DNA of 64,000 bases from Leptotrichia wadei. Its GTDB lineage: Bacteria; Fusobacteriota; Fusobacteriia; Fusobacteriales; Leptotrichiaceae. Position numbers and translations under genes: made by a program. Positions within the stretch are counted from its first letter, which is position 1. The number at the start of each line of letters is the position of its first letter. Of this stretch, positions 42,383 through 50,832 are shown in pieces. The notes beneath the pieces were generated by a model. That model saw only the letters and a list, made by a program, of their open reading frames with translations. It made no database searches and was not told the origin of the DNA. The stretch spans positions 744,001-808,000 of the forward strand of contig NZ_AP019841.1 in NCBI RefSeq assembly GCF_007990445.1, given 5' to 3'.

Positions 42383-43078
42383 ATGAAAATAATAAAAACA
42401 AACTGTATTGTTTTAAAAAAAAAGGAAATGAAAGAGGCGGATTTATTGGTAATGCTTTTTAGCAAAGATTTTGGGAAGATTATGGCGACAGCTTATGGTA
42501 TCCGAAAATCTAAGAAAAGGGATATTGTTTCTTTAAATCCGTTAAATGAAATTGAAATTACACTTCTTCAAAAAAATAATTACTATGTTGTGAAAGATGT
42601 AGAAATTATAAAAAATTTCAAAAATATTTTAAAAAATATTGAGAAATTGGAAATATCATTGTATATACTTGATAGTATAGATAAAATTTATTATATGACT
42701 GAGGAAAATGGAGATTTTTTTGATAAGCTGGTAGAAATATTAAGTTTTATTGATGCTCTTCCATATTTAAAAAAGGGTTATAAATATTATGTTGTATTGT
42801 CGTTTTTGAGAAGAGTAATGATAGAACATGGGATTTATGATATAAATGAAATTAGCTTGATACTTGAAAAAAGTAAAAAAGAAAGCATGCGAAAGTATAA
42901 GGAGATTTTGAAAATTGTAAAAAATAGTTCGAGTATGGATGAAACTCAGGAAAAAATGGAGAATTATTTAGATTTTTTAAAAAAAATGGTTATGATTTTT
43001 GAAAATTTTATAAATAGAAATTTACAAACTGAATTAAAAATACGGAAATTTATTATGGAGGAATTTTATGGAAACTAA
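42383..43078 (+). CDS. recO: DNA repair protein RecO
   Basis: Loads RecA with RecF and RecR in gap repair. 231 residues: an N-terminal OB fold (TNCIVLKKKEMKEADLLVML, FGKIMATAYGIRKSKKRDIV, NPLNEIEITL) followed by a helical domain. The four-Cys zinc site found in many RecO proteins is absent; the C-terminus is shortened and helical. ATG follows a modest TGTAGGA site. It overlaps the PTS IIA-like gene by 11 bp, so translation of the two is coupled. Confidence 0.88.
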   Translation: MKIIKTNCIVLKKKEMKEADLLVMLFSKDFGKIMATAYGIRKSKKRDIVSLNPLNEIEITLLQKNNYYVVKDVEIIKNFKNILKNIEKLEISLYILDSIDKIYYMTEENGDFFDKLVEILSFIDALPYLKKGYKYYVVLSFLRRVMIEHGIYDINEISLILEKSKKESMRKYKEILKIVKNSSSMDETQEKMENYLDFLKKMVMIFENFINRNLQTELKIRKFIMEEFYGN

Positions 43079-43538
43079 AAATGTTGCTGATTATATCAAA
43101 GTTGATACGATAAATTTAAATTTAGAATCAAAAACTAAAAATACAGTAATTAGGGAATTGTATAATAATTTGAAAAAGACAAATTTAATAAAAGATGAAG
43201 AATTAGGATTAAATGATATTTTTGCAAGGGAAGAAATGGGATCAACTGGAATTGGGAAGAAGATTGCATTGCCACATGCTAAGACAAAGGCTGTGGATGA
43301 ATTGATAGCGACTTTTGGAATTTCTAGAAATGGAATAGATTACGAATCGCTGGATAATGAAAATGTAAATATTTTTTTCATGTTTTTGTGCCCAGAGGAA
43401 AAAACACAGGAATATTTAAAGGTGCTGGCAAGAATATCAAGATTGATAAGAGATGACAAATTTATAGATAAATTGTTAAAGCCTGAATCAAATGGAGAAA
43501 TTATTGAAATTATTCGAGATGCAGAAATAAATGGATAA
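43068..43538 (+). CDS. PtsN-like PTS EIIA(Ntr) domain protein
   Basis: 156 residues of the fructose/mannitol EIIA fold. Phospho-acceptor H70 in KIALPHAKT, preceded by EEMGSTGIGKK as in EIIA-Ntr regulators, with NIFFMFLCPEEKTQEYLKVL and ARISRLIRDD downstream. A lone EIIA domain of this kind usually regulates potassium or nitrogen metabolism, or membrane integrity, instead of moving sugar. The start overlaps the end of recO by 11 bp and AGGAGG-like sequence (ATGGAGGAATTT) lies before it. Its EI/NPr partners are not in the window. Confidence 0.87.
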   Translation: METKNVADYIKVDTINLNLESKTKNTVIRELYNNLKKTNLIKDEELGLNDIFAREEMGSTGIGKKIALPHAKTKAVDELIATFGISRNGIDYESLDNENVNIFFMFLCPEEKTQEYLKVLARISRLIRDDKFIDKLLKPESNGEIIEIIRDAEING

Positions 43539-43656
43539 TGGAAATGAAGTTAATGTTTTTTGTTTAAATTAAAAAATATTCTGGTTATTAAAAGATATTA
43601 AATATTGTAATTAGGGTAAGGAAGTAAAGAGGTTCAGAAAGATAGGGGTAAGAATT

Positions 43657-44130
43657 ATGAGATGTCCATTTTGTGGCTATGAAAATACGAAAGTTATTGA
43701 TAGTCGTTCCTATTTTGAAGGAAACTCAATTAAGCGACGACGTGAGTGTGAAAAATGCGGAAAAAGATTTACAACTCATGAAAAAGTTGCTGAATTGTCA
43801 TTAATTGTAATAAAGAAGAGCGGAGCAAAGCAGCCTTATTCACGTGAGAAGGTTTATAACGGGATTGTCAGGGCATTTGAAAATCGCAGTATTGACATTG
43901 AAAAAATTGAAGAAACAATTGATAAAATTGAACGTGAAATACTGACAGAATATTCAGGTGAGATAAAATCTAGTGAGCTGGGTGAAAAGATACTTTCATA
44001 TTTGGTAAATCTGGATGAAATTGCCTATGTGAGATTTGCTTCTGTTTACAAAAAATTTGACAGTCTGGATAGTTTTGTGAAGGAAATTGAAAAAATAAGA
44101 AAAGATAAAAAAATAAATAAAAAGGAATAA
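43657..44130 (+). CDS. nrdR: Transcriptional repressor NrdR
   Basis: Represses ribonucleotide reductase genes when dATP is high. 157 residues: an N-terminal zinc ribbon with C3, C6, C31 and C34 (MRCPFCGYENTKVIDSRSYF, ECEKCGKRFTTHE), then the ATP-cone domain (IVIKKSGAKQPYSREKVYNG). AGATAGGGGTAAG lies before ATG. No nrd gene is next to it. It is followed 18 bp later by an FtsB-like gene. Confidence 0.97.
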   Translation: MRCPFCGYENTKVIDSRSYFEGNSIKRRRECEKCGKRFTTHEKVAELSLIVIKKSGAKQPYSREKVYNGIVRAFENRSIDIEKIEETIDKIEREILTEYSGEIKSSELGEKILSYLVNLDEIAYVRFASVYKKFDSLDSFVKEIEKIRKDKKINKKE

Positions 44131-44147
44131 TAAAAGCAGGAGGGATA

Positions 44148-44417
44148 ATGAAAAAATTACGGATTATTGGAAATATTATATTTTTTAGTCTAGTTGTTTA
44201 TTTTATTGGACAAAGTGTAAATGTATTTTTGGGGAAAAAGGCTATGCAGGCTAGTTTAGTTAATACAAGCAATGAAATAAAGGAACTTGAAAATAGAAAG
44301 AGTAAATTGCTGGATCAGGAAAAAAATTCAGATGAAAATGAGAAAAATGAAAAATATGCAAGAAATAATTTGAATTTAAAAAAAGAAGGAGAAGAAGTTT
44401 ATAAAACTACAGAATAA
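44148..44417 (+). CDS. FtsB/DivIC-like septum-formation protein
   Basis: 89 residues: a short cytoplasmic start, one membrane helix (IIGNIIFFSLVVYFIGQSVN) and a periplasmic coiled coil (about 40-70: NTSNEIKELENRKSKLLDQE) ending with NNLNLKKEGEEVYK, the typical close of FtsB/DivIC proteins, which join the FtsQLB division complex. GCAGGAGG precedes ATG. Identification rests on size, topology and the closing motif. Confidence 0.8.
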   Translation: MKKLRIIGNIIFFSLVVYFIGQSVNVFLGKKAMQASLVNTSNEIKELENRKSKLLDQEKNSDENEKNEKYARNNLNLKKEGEEVYKTTE

Positions 44418-44471
44418 TTTATTTTAAGTAATTTTTTTAAATTATTAAGCTTTAATTTTATAAATTACAGG

Positions 44472-44969
44472 ATGATGAATAATTTTATTAATATGGAAAA
44501 TTTAAAAAATAAACTTGATAAGTATGAAATAAAAGATGAGAAAAATAAATATGTTTTTAGGGCAGACTTTAAATATATGATTTCGTCATCTATTTTTTTT
44601 ATAATAATTGCTGGTATAGCGATTCATTCACTTTATAAAGGAATTAGCGGGATTGAAAAACTTACGCCAATAAAAATTGCTTTTATTGTAATTCTTTTGG
44701 GTTATGTTGTGATAGCTGGATTTCTTTTGTTTAGTTACAAGATTGTAGTTGAAAATAATGAGATTTTTTTGAAAAAAATACGAGTTAAAATGAAAGACAT
44801 CGAAGGTGCAAGTGTAAAAATAATGAGAGTAAATTCGAGCAAGATGGATAAATTTCTGGAAGTGATAACAAAGGATAAAAAAAAGATACAAATTAGGTTG
44901 AATATAAATAATGAATTGTTATTTTTGAAGCTAATACAAAATCAAATTGGGGAAAAAATGGATATTTAG
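44472..44969 (+). CDS. Unknown membrane protein, PH-like domain
   Basis: 165 residues. Two membrane helices close together (about 36-55 SSIFFIIIAGIAIHSLYKGI and 66-88 IAFIVILLGYVVIAGFLLFS), then a soluble C-terminal part (YKIVVENNEIFLKKIRVKMK, DIEGASVKIMRVNS, LEVITKDKKKIQIRLNINNE) resembling a small bacterial PH domain. An ACAGGATG site overlaps the first ATG; the second ATG three bases on is equally possible. Lies between an FtsB-like gene and htrA; role unknown. Confidence 0.65.
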   Translation: MMNNFINMENLKNKLDKYEIKDEKNKYVFRADFKYMISSSIFFIIIAGIAIHSLYKGISGIEKLTPIKIAFIVILLGYVVIAGFLLFSYKIVVENNEIFLKKIRVKMKDIEGASVKIMRVNSSKMDKFLEVITKDKKKIQIRLNINNELLFLKLIQNQIGEKMDI

Positions 44970-44992
44970 AATATTCGAGAAAGGTTTGGAAT

Positions 44993-46444
44993 ATGAACAT
45001 AAAAAAAATAATTTTTATAATAAACATATTTTTATGTGGATTTATTTTTGCTGATGACAGTTCGGTAAAGAAGGCACTTGTTAAAGTTTATGCTGCGCAT
45101 CAGATGTTTAATTATGCTTCGCCTTGGCAAAATGGGCAGGATTTTAATTCGACAGCGACAGGATTTATTATAGATGGAAATAGAATTATTACAAATGCTC
45201 ATGCCGTATTGAATGAAAAGTTTCTGCAAGTTAGAAAAGAAGGGGATTCTAGAAAATATAAGGCAAATGTTAAATTTATTTCGGAAGAATATGACTTGGC
45301 AATGATTGATGTGGAAGATAAGGCATTTTTTAATGGAACGACTACATTGAAATTGGGAGCGCTTCCGAAAATTGAAGATAGTCTTACAGTTTATGGGTAT
45401 CCGCTTGGTGGGGATAAACTTAGTACGACTAGAGGAATCGTTTCAAGAATGGAGCATAATACATATACTTTGACAAATCAGAAATTTTTGATTGGGCAGA
45501 CTGATGCTGCGATTAATAGCGGAAATAGCGGAGGACCTGTTTTAAGTAATGGAAGAGTTGTGGGAGTTGCTTTTGCTGGACTTACGCAGGCTGATAATAT
45601 TGGATATTTTATTCCTGTTAATATACTTAATAATTTTTTGGATGATATAAAGGATGGGAATTACGATGGACCTCCAAAATTGGGAATACAATGGGCAAAG
45701 CTGGAAAGTACGTCGCAACGTAAAATGCTGGGATTAAAAAACGATTCAAAAGGAATTATTATAAAGAAAGTTTTTCAAAATTCACCATTTAATGGTGTTT
45801 TAAAAAGAAATGACGTGCTGTTACAATTAGATGGCAAGGATATTGAATCAGATGGGACAGTAGAATTCCGTAAAAATGAAAAGACAGATTTTAACTTTGT
45901 AAATCAGGAAAAAAAATACGGAGAAAATTTAAGCTATGAAATTATAAGAGATAAAAAAATTGAAAAGGGTCAAGTAACGTTAAAGAAAACAGATATAAAA
46001 TATAGTGTCGTAAAAAGTACAAAGCTGCAGGAAGCGCCTTCATATTATATTTATGGAGGATTGGTTTTTGAGCCACTTACAACGAATTACATCACAGCTG
46101 TTTCTCAGGCTAATCCTACTAATACTTTACCTGCAATTTATGACAGGGAGGAACTGTTCAAGGATTATAATGGGCTAGTCATATTGGTAAGAGTGCTTCC
46201 ATTTGATGTAAATTTAGGATATTCAGATTTGGAAAATAAAATTATTACAAAAGTTAATGGGGAAAAATATAAGGATTTTGATGATTTTGTAAAAAAAGTT
46301 AAAAGTGCAAATGGTGAATTTATTATTTTTGAAGATGAAGAAGGTAATGAAATTGTACTGGATATAGCTGAAGTTAAGGCTCAGAAAGAGGCGCTTATGG
46401 AAAATTATAATATTTCACGTGAAATGTCAAATGACATAAAATAA
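44993..46444 (+). CDS. HtrA/DegP-type periplasmic serine protease
   Basis: 483 residues. MNIKKIIFIINIFLCGFIFA is a signal sequence. The trypsin-like domain shows the full triad: H70 in ITNAHAVLNE, D101 in EEYDLAMIDV and S179 in NSGNSGGPVL. A PDZ domain follows (KGIIIKKVFQNSPFNGVLKR, DVLLQLDGKDI), and a second degenerate PDZ-like region is near the C-terminus (NKIITKVNGEKYKDFDDFVK). Such proteases remove misfolded envelope proteins. AGAAAGGTTTGG precedes ATG. It is 51 bp upstream of the LolC-like gene. Confidence 0.92.
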   Translation: MNIKKIIFIINIFLCGFIFADDSSVKKALVKVYAAHQMFNYASPWQNGQDFNSTATGFIIDGNRIITNAHAVLNEKFLQVRKEGDSRKYKANVKFISEEYDLAMIDVEDKAFFNGTTTLKLGALPKIEDSLTVYGYPLGGDKLSTTRGIVSRMEHNTYTLTNQKFLIGQTDAAINSGNSGGPVLSNGRVVGVAFAGLTQADNIGYFIPVNILNNFLDDIKDGNYDGPPKLGIQWAKLESTSQRKMLGLKNDSKGIIIKKVFQNSPFNGVLKRNDVLLQLDGKDIESDGTVEFRKNEKTDFNFVNQEKKYGENLSYEIIRDKKIEKGQVTLKKTDIKYSVVKSTKLQEAPSYYIYGGLVFEPLTTNYITAVSQANPTNTLPAIYDREELFKDYNGLVILVRVLPFDVNLGYSDLENKIITKVNGEKYKDFDDFVKKVKSANGEFIIFEDEEGNEIVLDIAEVKAQKEALMENYNISREMSNDIK

Positions 46445-46494
46445 AAATCTTAAATTGAAAAATCTAAAGTGGAGGAGAGTAAAAAAAAGTAACT

Positions 46495-47658
46495 ATGGTA
46501 GAATTTTTTATTGCATTTAGGCATATTATTGAAAGAAAATTTCAAAGTATATTTTCAGTGCTTGGAGTAGCTATTGCAGTAACAGTTTTTATCGTTTCAT
46601 TGACTGTTTCAAATGGTCTGGAAAAAAATATGATAAATTCATTATTGACAATGAGTCCGCATATTCTTGTAAAAAATAAAAAATCAAAATTTTTTGATAA
46701 TTATGAAGGAACTGTAGAAAATGTAAAAAAAATTAAAGGAATAAAAGCTGTTATCCCGCAAATGAACAGCCAGTCGATATTAAAAGGCAATGGCCTGGCA
46801 AAAGGAGTGTTAGCTGATGGAATAAGTCCAGAAAATGTAAAAAATGGGCTTAACTTGAAAATAGTAGATGGAAATAACAATATTTCAGAACTTAATTCAG
46901 TTTTAGTTGGTGAACAGCTGGCTACCGAAATGAATCTTAAAGTTGGAAATGAAATAAGTCTTGTATCGGCTGAAAATAAGGAGATAAAACTTATTGTAAG
47001 AGGAATCTTTAAGACCGGATTTTTAGATTATGATTCAAATCTTGCAATTGTGCCTTTAGAGGCTATGCAAATTTTATCAGATCAGGGAAGAGTGGCAACA
47101 GAAATTGGAATCAAAGTTGAACATCCTGAAAAGGTTGAAGGAATATTAAGTCAAGTAAGAAATGTCATAAATTCCAAAGAATATGGGGCAATAAGCTGGA
47201 AAACAATTAATCAGAATTTATTAAGGGCAGTACAATTTGAAAGATTTGTATTGATTGCTATTTTAAGTTTGCTTCTGATTATTGCAAGCTTTGCTGTATC
47301 TGTAATTTTGAATATGATTGTGCGGGAAAAAATAAAGGATATTGGAATTTTAAAATCAATTGGTTATACAAACAGCAGTATTAGAAAAATTTTTACAATA
47401 GAAGGGTTAATAATCGGAGTTTTTGGAATGATTTTAGCAAGTTTGCTTTCTCCGCTTGTACTTGTGGCTTTAAAAGCCTTATTTAAGGAATATATGAAAG
47501 GTGGAACTTATTATTTGGAAGAATTGCCGTTGTATATTTCACAAAAGGAACTTTTGATTATTTATGGAGTAACATTTGCCGTTGTATTTTTATCGACAAT
47601 TTTCCCTGCGGCAAGGGCGGCAAGATTGAAACCTGTGGAGGCATTGAAATATGAATAA
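46495..47658 (+). CDS. LolC/LolE-type ABC transporter permease
   Basis: 387 residues, MacB/LolC fold: a first membrane helix with IERKFQSIFSVLGVAIAVTV, a large periplasmic domain (about 45-255) and three C-terminal helices (FVLIAILSLLLIIASFAVSV, EGLIIGVFGMILASLLSPLV, and LLIIYGVTFAVVFLSTIFPA then [14 protein letters not shown]). This type extracts lipoproteins from the inner membrane and hands them to LolA. The only strong Shine-Dalgarno, GGAGGAG at 46471-46477, is 17 bp from the ATG across an A8 run, which is unusually far. Overlaps the ATPase gene by 8 bp. Confidence 0.88.
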   Translation: MVEFFIAFRHIIERKFQSIFSVLGVAIAVTVFIVSLTVSNGLEKNMINSLLTMSPHILVKNKKSKFFDNYEGTVENVKKIKGIKAVIPQMNSQSILKGNGLAKGVLADGISPENVKNGLNLKIVDGNNNISELNSVLVGEQLATEMNLKVGNEISLVSAENKEIKLIVRGIFKTGFLDYDSNLAIVPLEAMQILSDQGRVATEIGIKVEHPEKVEGILSQVRNVINSKEYGAISWKTINQNLLRAVQFERFVLIAILSLLLIIASFAVSVILNMIVREKIKDIGILKSIGYTNSSIRKIFTIEGLIIGVFGMILASLLSPLVLVALKALFKEYMKGGTYYLEELPLYISQKELLIIYGVTFAVVFLSTIFPAARAARLKPVEALKYE

Positions 47659-48349
47659 GATAATAGAATTGAAGAATGTCAATAAAATTTATAAGACAAA
47701 AGTTGAAAATATCCATATTTTGAAAAATATAAATTTGGCTTTTAATAAAGGGGATTTTATTTCGATTCAAGGTAAATCAGGAAGTGGTAAAACTTCACTT
47801 TTAAATATATTAGGACTTTTGGATGAGCCGACTGACGGGGAAATTTACATTGGTGGAGAAAAAATTCATTATAGGGATGAGAAGGCTAAAACGGTTATAA
47901 GAAATAAAAAAATAGGATTTGTGTTTCAATTCCACTATTTGCTAAATGAGTTTACGGCGCTTGAAAATGTTATGATGCCTGCACTTATCAATAAAAGTAT
48001 GAATAAAAATGAAATAAAGAAAAAAGCGAAGGAACTGCTGGCGCTTGTAGGGCTTGCAAAGCGGGTAAAACATAAGCCAATGGAACTTTCAGGAGGGGAA
48101 AAGCAGCGGGTTGCAATAGCAAGGGCAATGATTAATGACCCTGATATAATACTGGCTGATGAGCCAACTGGGAATTTGGATACAGAAACAAGTAATCTTA
48201 TAAATGAGCTGTTTATGAAAATAAATAGAGAAAGAAATCAGTCAATAATAATAGTTACCCACAGTTTGGAACTGGCTAATTTGGCTACTTATAAATATAA
48301 AATTGAAAATGGTGAGTTTAATATGATTTTGCCAACAATACAGTTTTGA
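47651..48349 (+). CDS. lolD: LolD-type ABC transporter ATPase
   Basis: 232 residues. Walker [10 protein letters not shown] (37-45), Q-loop [19 protein letters not shown] as in the LolD/MacB subfamily, signature [14 protein letters not shown], Walker [15 protein letters not shown] and the switch His in VTHSLE. Energises lipoprotein release with the permease encoded just upstream; the 8-bp overlap implies coupled translation. A single permease gene suggests a homodimeric LolF-type arrangement. Closed by a strong hairpin terminator. Confidence 0.85.
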   Translation: MNKIIELKNVNKIYKTKVENIHILKNINLAFNKGDFISIQGKSGSGKTSLLNILGLLDEPTDGEIYIGGEKIHYRDEKAKTVIRNKKIGFVFQFHYLLNEFTALENVMMPALINKSMNKNEIKKKAKELLALVGLAKRVKHKPMELSGGEKQRVAIARAMINDPDIILADEPTGNLDTETSNLINELFMKINRERNQSIIIVTHSLELANLATYKYKIENGEFNMILPTIQF

Positions 48350-48373
48350 TATATTCAATAATAAATTTATTAT

Positions 48374-48397
48374 GCAAGGGGTTTTAACCCCTTGTTT
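48374..48397 (+). terminator. Terminator from an intact CAAGGGG repeat after lolD
   Basis: GCAAGGGG, TTTTAA-type loop, CCCCTTG and TTT: second intact copy of the dispersed hairpin family. Confidence 0.75.
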
Positions 48398-48706
48398 CCA
48401 AATAATAAGAATGATTTTTAAGGGGCTAGTTGAGCGGAAAAAAGATTTAGGGAATAAAAAATAATCAAAAAAGTAATAAAAAAGAAAATAATAATTTGAT
48501 TTAAAGCAAAAAAAATGGTATTATTTTTATTGCAGAAGGAAATAATATTTGCTATATTATTTTAATGAATATTTAGTAAGAAATATCTGATTTTTACGAG
48601 TGGAGCAGAATTAATAAATAATATTAAAATGAGGGTAAAATTCTTTGTTAAATGTTCAAATATAGTGAAAAAAATTGTAGGATAGTAGGAAAGAGAGGAA
48701 AAGTTT
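48398..48706. other. Long leader of the substrate-binding protein operon
   Basis: Holds the promoter at 48496 and then about 180 nt of leader. I looked for T-box, S-box and purine aptamer cores and see none. A short frame ATGAGGGTAAAATTC at 48631 encodes about 18 residues without enrichment for any amino acid. Confidence 0.4.
48496..48524 (+). promoter_or_regulatory. Promoter of the ABC importer operon
   Basis: TTGATT and TATTAT with a 17-bp spacer. Confidence 0.55.
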
Positions 48707-49675
48707 ATGAAAAAATTGCTAATTTTGGTAAGCGCTTTGATGCTTATGGTTTTGAGTTGCGGGAATTCTGGAAGTGAGAGTAAGAGTAGCGGAAATGCTG
48801 GGACAGGCTCTAAGAAGTATAGAATTGGGATTACGCAGATTGTATCACATGCGGCACTTGATAGTGCGAGAGAAGGGTTTAAGGCTGCGTTTAAGGAAGC
48901 GGGAGTTAATGCTGAATTTGATGAAAAGAATGCAAATGGAGAAACAACTAATTCAAATCTGATTGCTAACAACTTTGTCAGCTCAAAGGAAGATTTGATA
49001 TTTGCGATTGCGACAAATGCGGCTCAATCAGCTTCGCAAGCTACAAATGACATACCTGTGGTGTTTGCGGCAATTACAGATCCACAGTCTGCAGGAATTA
49101 TGAAGAATAATGTAACTGGTGTAAGTGATAGAATGGATGTAAAACAGCAGCTTGAATTATTAAAAAAAATAGGCCCAAATGTAAAAAATATTGGGGTAAT
49201 TTATAATTCTTCAGAACAAAATTCAAAAATCCAAGTGGAAGATTTGAAAAAAGCGGCAAAAGAATTAGGATTGAATATTGTTGAAAAAAGTGTTGTACAG
49301 GCAAATGAAATACCGCAAACAGTAGATAATTTAGTAAGAGAAGCAGATGCGATCTATTTGCCGACAGATAATCTTGTGGCTTCGGTTGTGAGCTTGATTA
49401 CAGATAAGGCGACTGCGGCTAAAAAGATAGTATTTGGTGCGGAAGCGGCTCACGTTAAAGGTGGAGCATTGATTACACAAGGTGTAAGTTATTATGAAAT
49501 TGGAAAAGAAGCTGGTAAAATGGCAATTGACATCTTGAAGAATGGTAAAAAGCCAAGCGAAATTAAATTTAAGACAATGCCTCTTAGTGAAATTGTAGTT
49601 AATGAAAAAACACTTGCGGCACTTGGAATTTCATTGCCAGAAGATGTGAAGTCCAAGGCTAAAATGGTTCAATAA
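48707..49675 (+). CDS. ABC substrate-binding lipoprotein (TrpX/COG2984 family), first copy
   Basis: 322 residues. MKKLLILVSALMLMVLSCGN is a lipoprotein signal. The periplasmic-binding-protein fold of the COG2984 type is clear: YRIGITQIVSHAALDSAREG, FDEKNANGETTNSNLIANNF, IATNAAQSASQATNDIPVVF, NIGVIYNSSEQNSKIQVEDL and DAIYLPTDNLVASVVSLITD. Relatives bind tryptophan or tyrosine, but the ligand cannot be read from sequence. AGAGAGGAAAAG lies before ATG. A paralogue follows 66 bp later, then permease and ATPase. Confidence 0.9.
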   Translation: MKKLLILVSALMLMVLSCGNSGSESKSSGNAGTGSKKYRIGITQIVSHAALDSAREGFKAAFKEAGVNAEFDEKNANGETTNSNLIANNFVSSKEDLIFAIATNAAQSASQATNDIPVVFAAITDPQSAGIMKNNVTGVSDRMDVKQQLELLKKIGPNVKNIGVIYNSSEQNSKIQVEDLKKAAKELGLNIVEKSVVQANEIPQTVDNLVREADAIYLPTDNLVASVVSLITDKATAAKKIVFGAEAAHVKGGALITQGVSYYEIGKEAGKMAIDILKNGKKPSEIKFKTMPLSEIVVNEKTLAALGISLPEDVKSKAKMVQ

Positions 49676-49741
49676 AATAAAAAATCATAATATAAGTTTA
49701 ATATAAATAAAGAAACGTAATTTGGAGAGAAAGGAAAGAGA

Positions 49742-50713
49742 ATGAAAAAGATACTGTTAATAATGATAGGTATGTTAATGTTGGCATGTGGAAATAGTAA
49801 CGACACTGTCAATGGAAAAAAAGATTCAAAGGATTCTGGAAATAAACAGGTTTATAAAATTGGGATAACTCAATTTATGGAACATCCTTCGCTTAACTTA
49901 GCAAAAGAAGGATTTAAGGCTGCATTTAAGGAAGCTGGAATAAAGGCAGATTTTGATGAAAAAAATGCAAATGGGGAAGTTACAAATGCAAATTTGATTG
50001 CTACAAATTATAAGGCGGATAAGAAAGATCTTGTATTTGGTATTGCTACACCATCGGCACAAGCATTGGTGAATAATATTCCAGATATTCCTGTACTGTT
50101 TTCAGCTGTAACTGATCCTGCAAGTGCAAAACTTTTAAATCCAAATGTTACAGGAACAAGTGATAAATTGGAAAATGTTGAGGCTCAGCTTGATTTACTG
50201 TTAAAATTAAAGCCTGGAACTAAGAAAATCGGAGTTTTATATAATCCATCAGAACAAAATTCAGCAGTTCAAGTTCAAGAAATTCAAAAAATTGCTAAAC
50301 AAAAAAATATAGAAGTTGTATTGCAAGGTATAAATAACTTTGGTGAACTGGCGCAAGCTACTAAAAATCTATTGGGATCAACTGATGCATTGTATTTGCC
50401 GACAGATAACCTTGTAGTGTCTGGAATGAACCTGATTGCTTCAGAAGCTGTTAATGCTAAAAAGCCTGTAGTTGTAAGTGAAAATTCTTCAGTAAAAGAA
50501 GGAGCATTGTTTACAATGGGATTAGATTATTATGCACTTGGAAAACGTACTGGAGAAATGGCAATTGAAATTCTTAAAGGAAAACCTGTTTCTCAAATTC
50601 CTTTTGAAACTTCAAAACAAATGAAACTTTATGTAAATAGTAAAACAGCGCAAGCACTGGGATTAGATTTGAAAAATCCTGCATTTAATGGAGCTGAGTT
50701 TGTAGGAAAATAA
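49742..50713 (+). CDS. ABC substrate-binding lipoprotein (TrpX/COG2984 family), second copy
   Basis: 323 residues; lipoprotein signal IMIGMLMLACGNSN. Closely similar to its neighbour through the whole length: YKIGITQFMEHPSLNLAKEG, FKAAFKEAGIKADFDEKNAN, ATPSAQALVNNIPDIPVLFS, KIGVLYNPSEQNSAVQVQEI and DALYLPTDNLVVSGMNLIAS. The pair clearly arose by tandem duplication and has since diverged, including in the ligand-pocket positions (ITQIVSHA against ITQFMEHP), so the two may bind different ligands. GAGAGAAAGG precedes ATG. Confidence 0.9.
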   Translation: MKKILLIMIGMLMLACGNSNDTVNGKKDSKDSGNKQVYKIGITQFMEHPSLNLAKEGFKAAFKEAGIKADFDEKNANGEVTNANLIATNYKADKKDLVFGIATPSAQALVNNIPDIPVLFSAVTDPASAKLLNPNVTGTSDKLENVEAQLDLLLKLKPGTKKIGVLYNPSEQNSAVQVQEIQKIAKQKNIEVVLQGINNFGELAQATKNLLGSTDALYLPTDNLVVSGMNLIASEAVNAKKPVVVSENSSVKEGALFTMGLDYYALGKRTGEMAIEILKGKPVSQIPFETSKQMKLYVNSKTAQALGLDLKNPAFNGAEFVGK

Positions 50714-50832
50714 AATAAATGCTATTTGGCAAAAGTTCTTGAAGAATTTATAACAATCGCTATTTATAGGAATAATAAAAAAAGATGCTGAATAGATTTA
50801 ATAAATTTTTAGAGAAAGAGAGAAAAAGGTAG

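Noticed and set aside
48525-48706. T-box or other amino-acid riboswitch ahead of the substrate-binding protein operon
   Set aside because: No conserved T-box sequence, specifier stem or terminator/antiterminator pair could be found.
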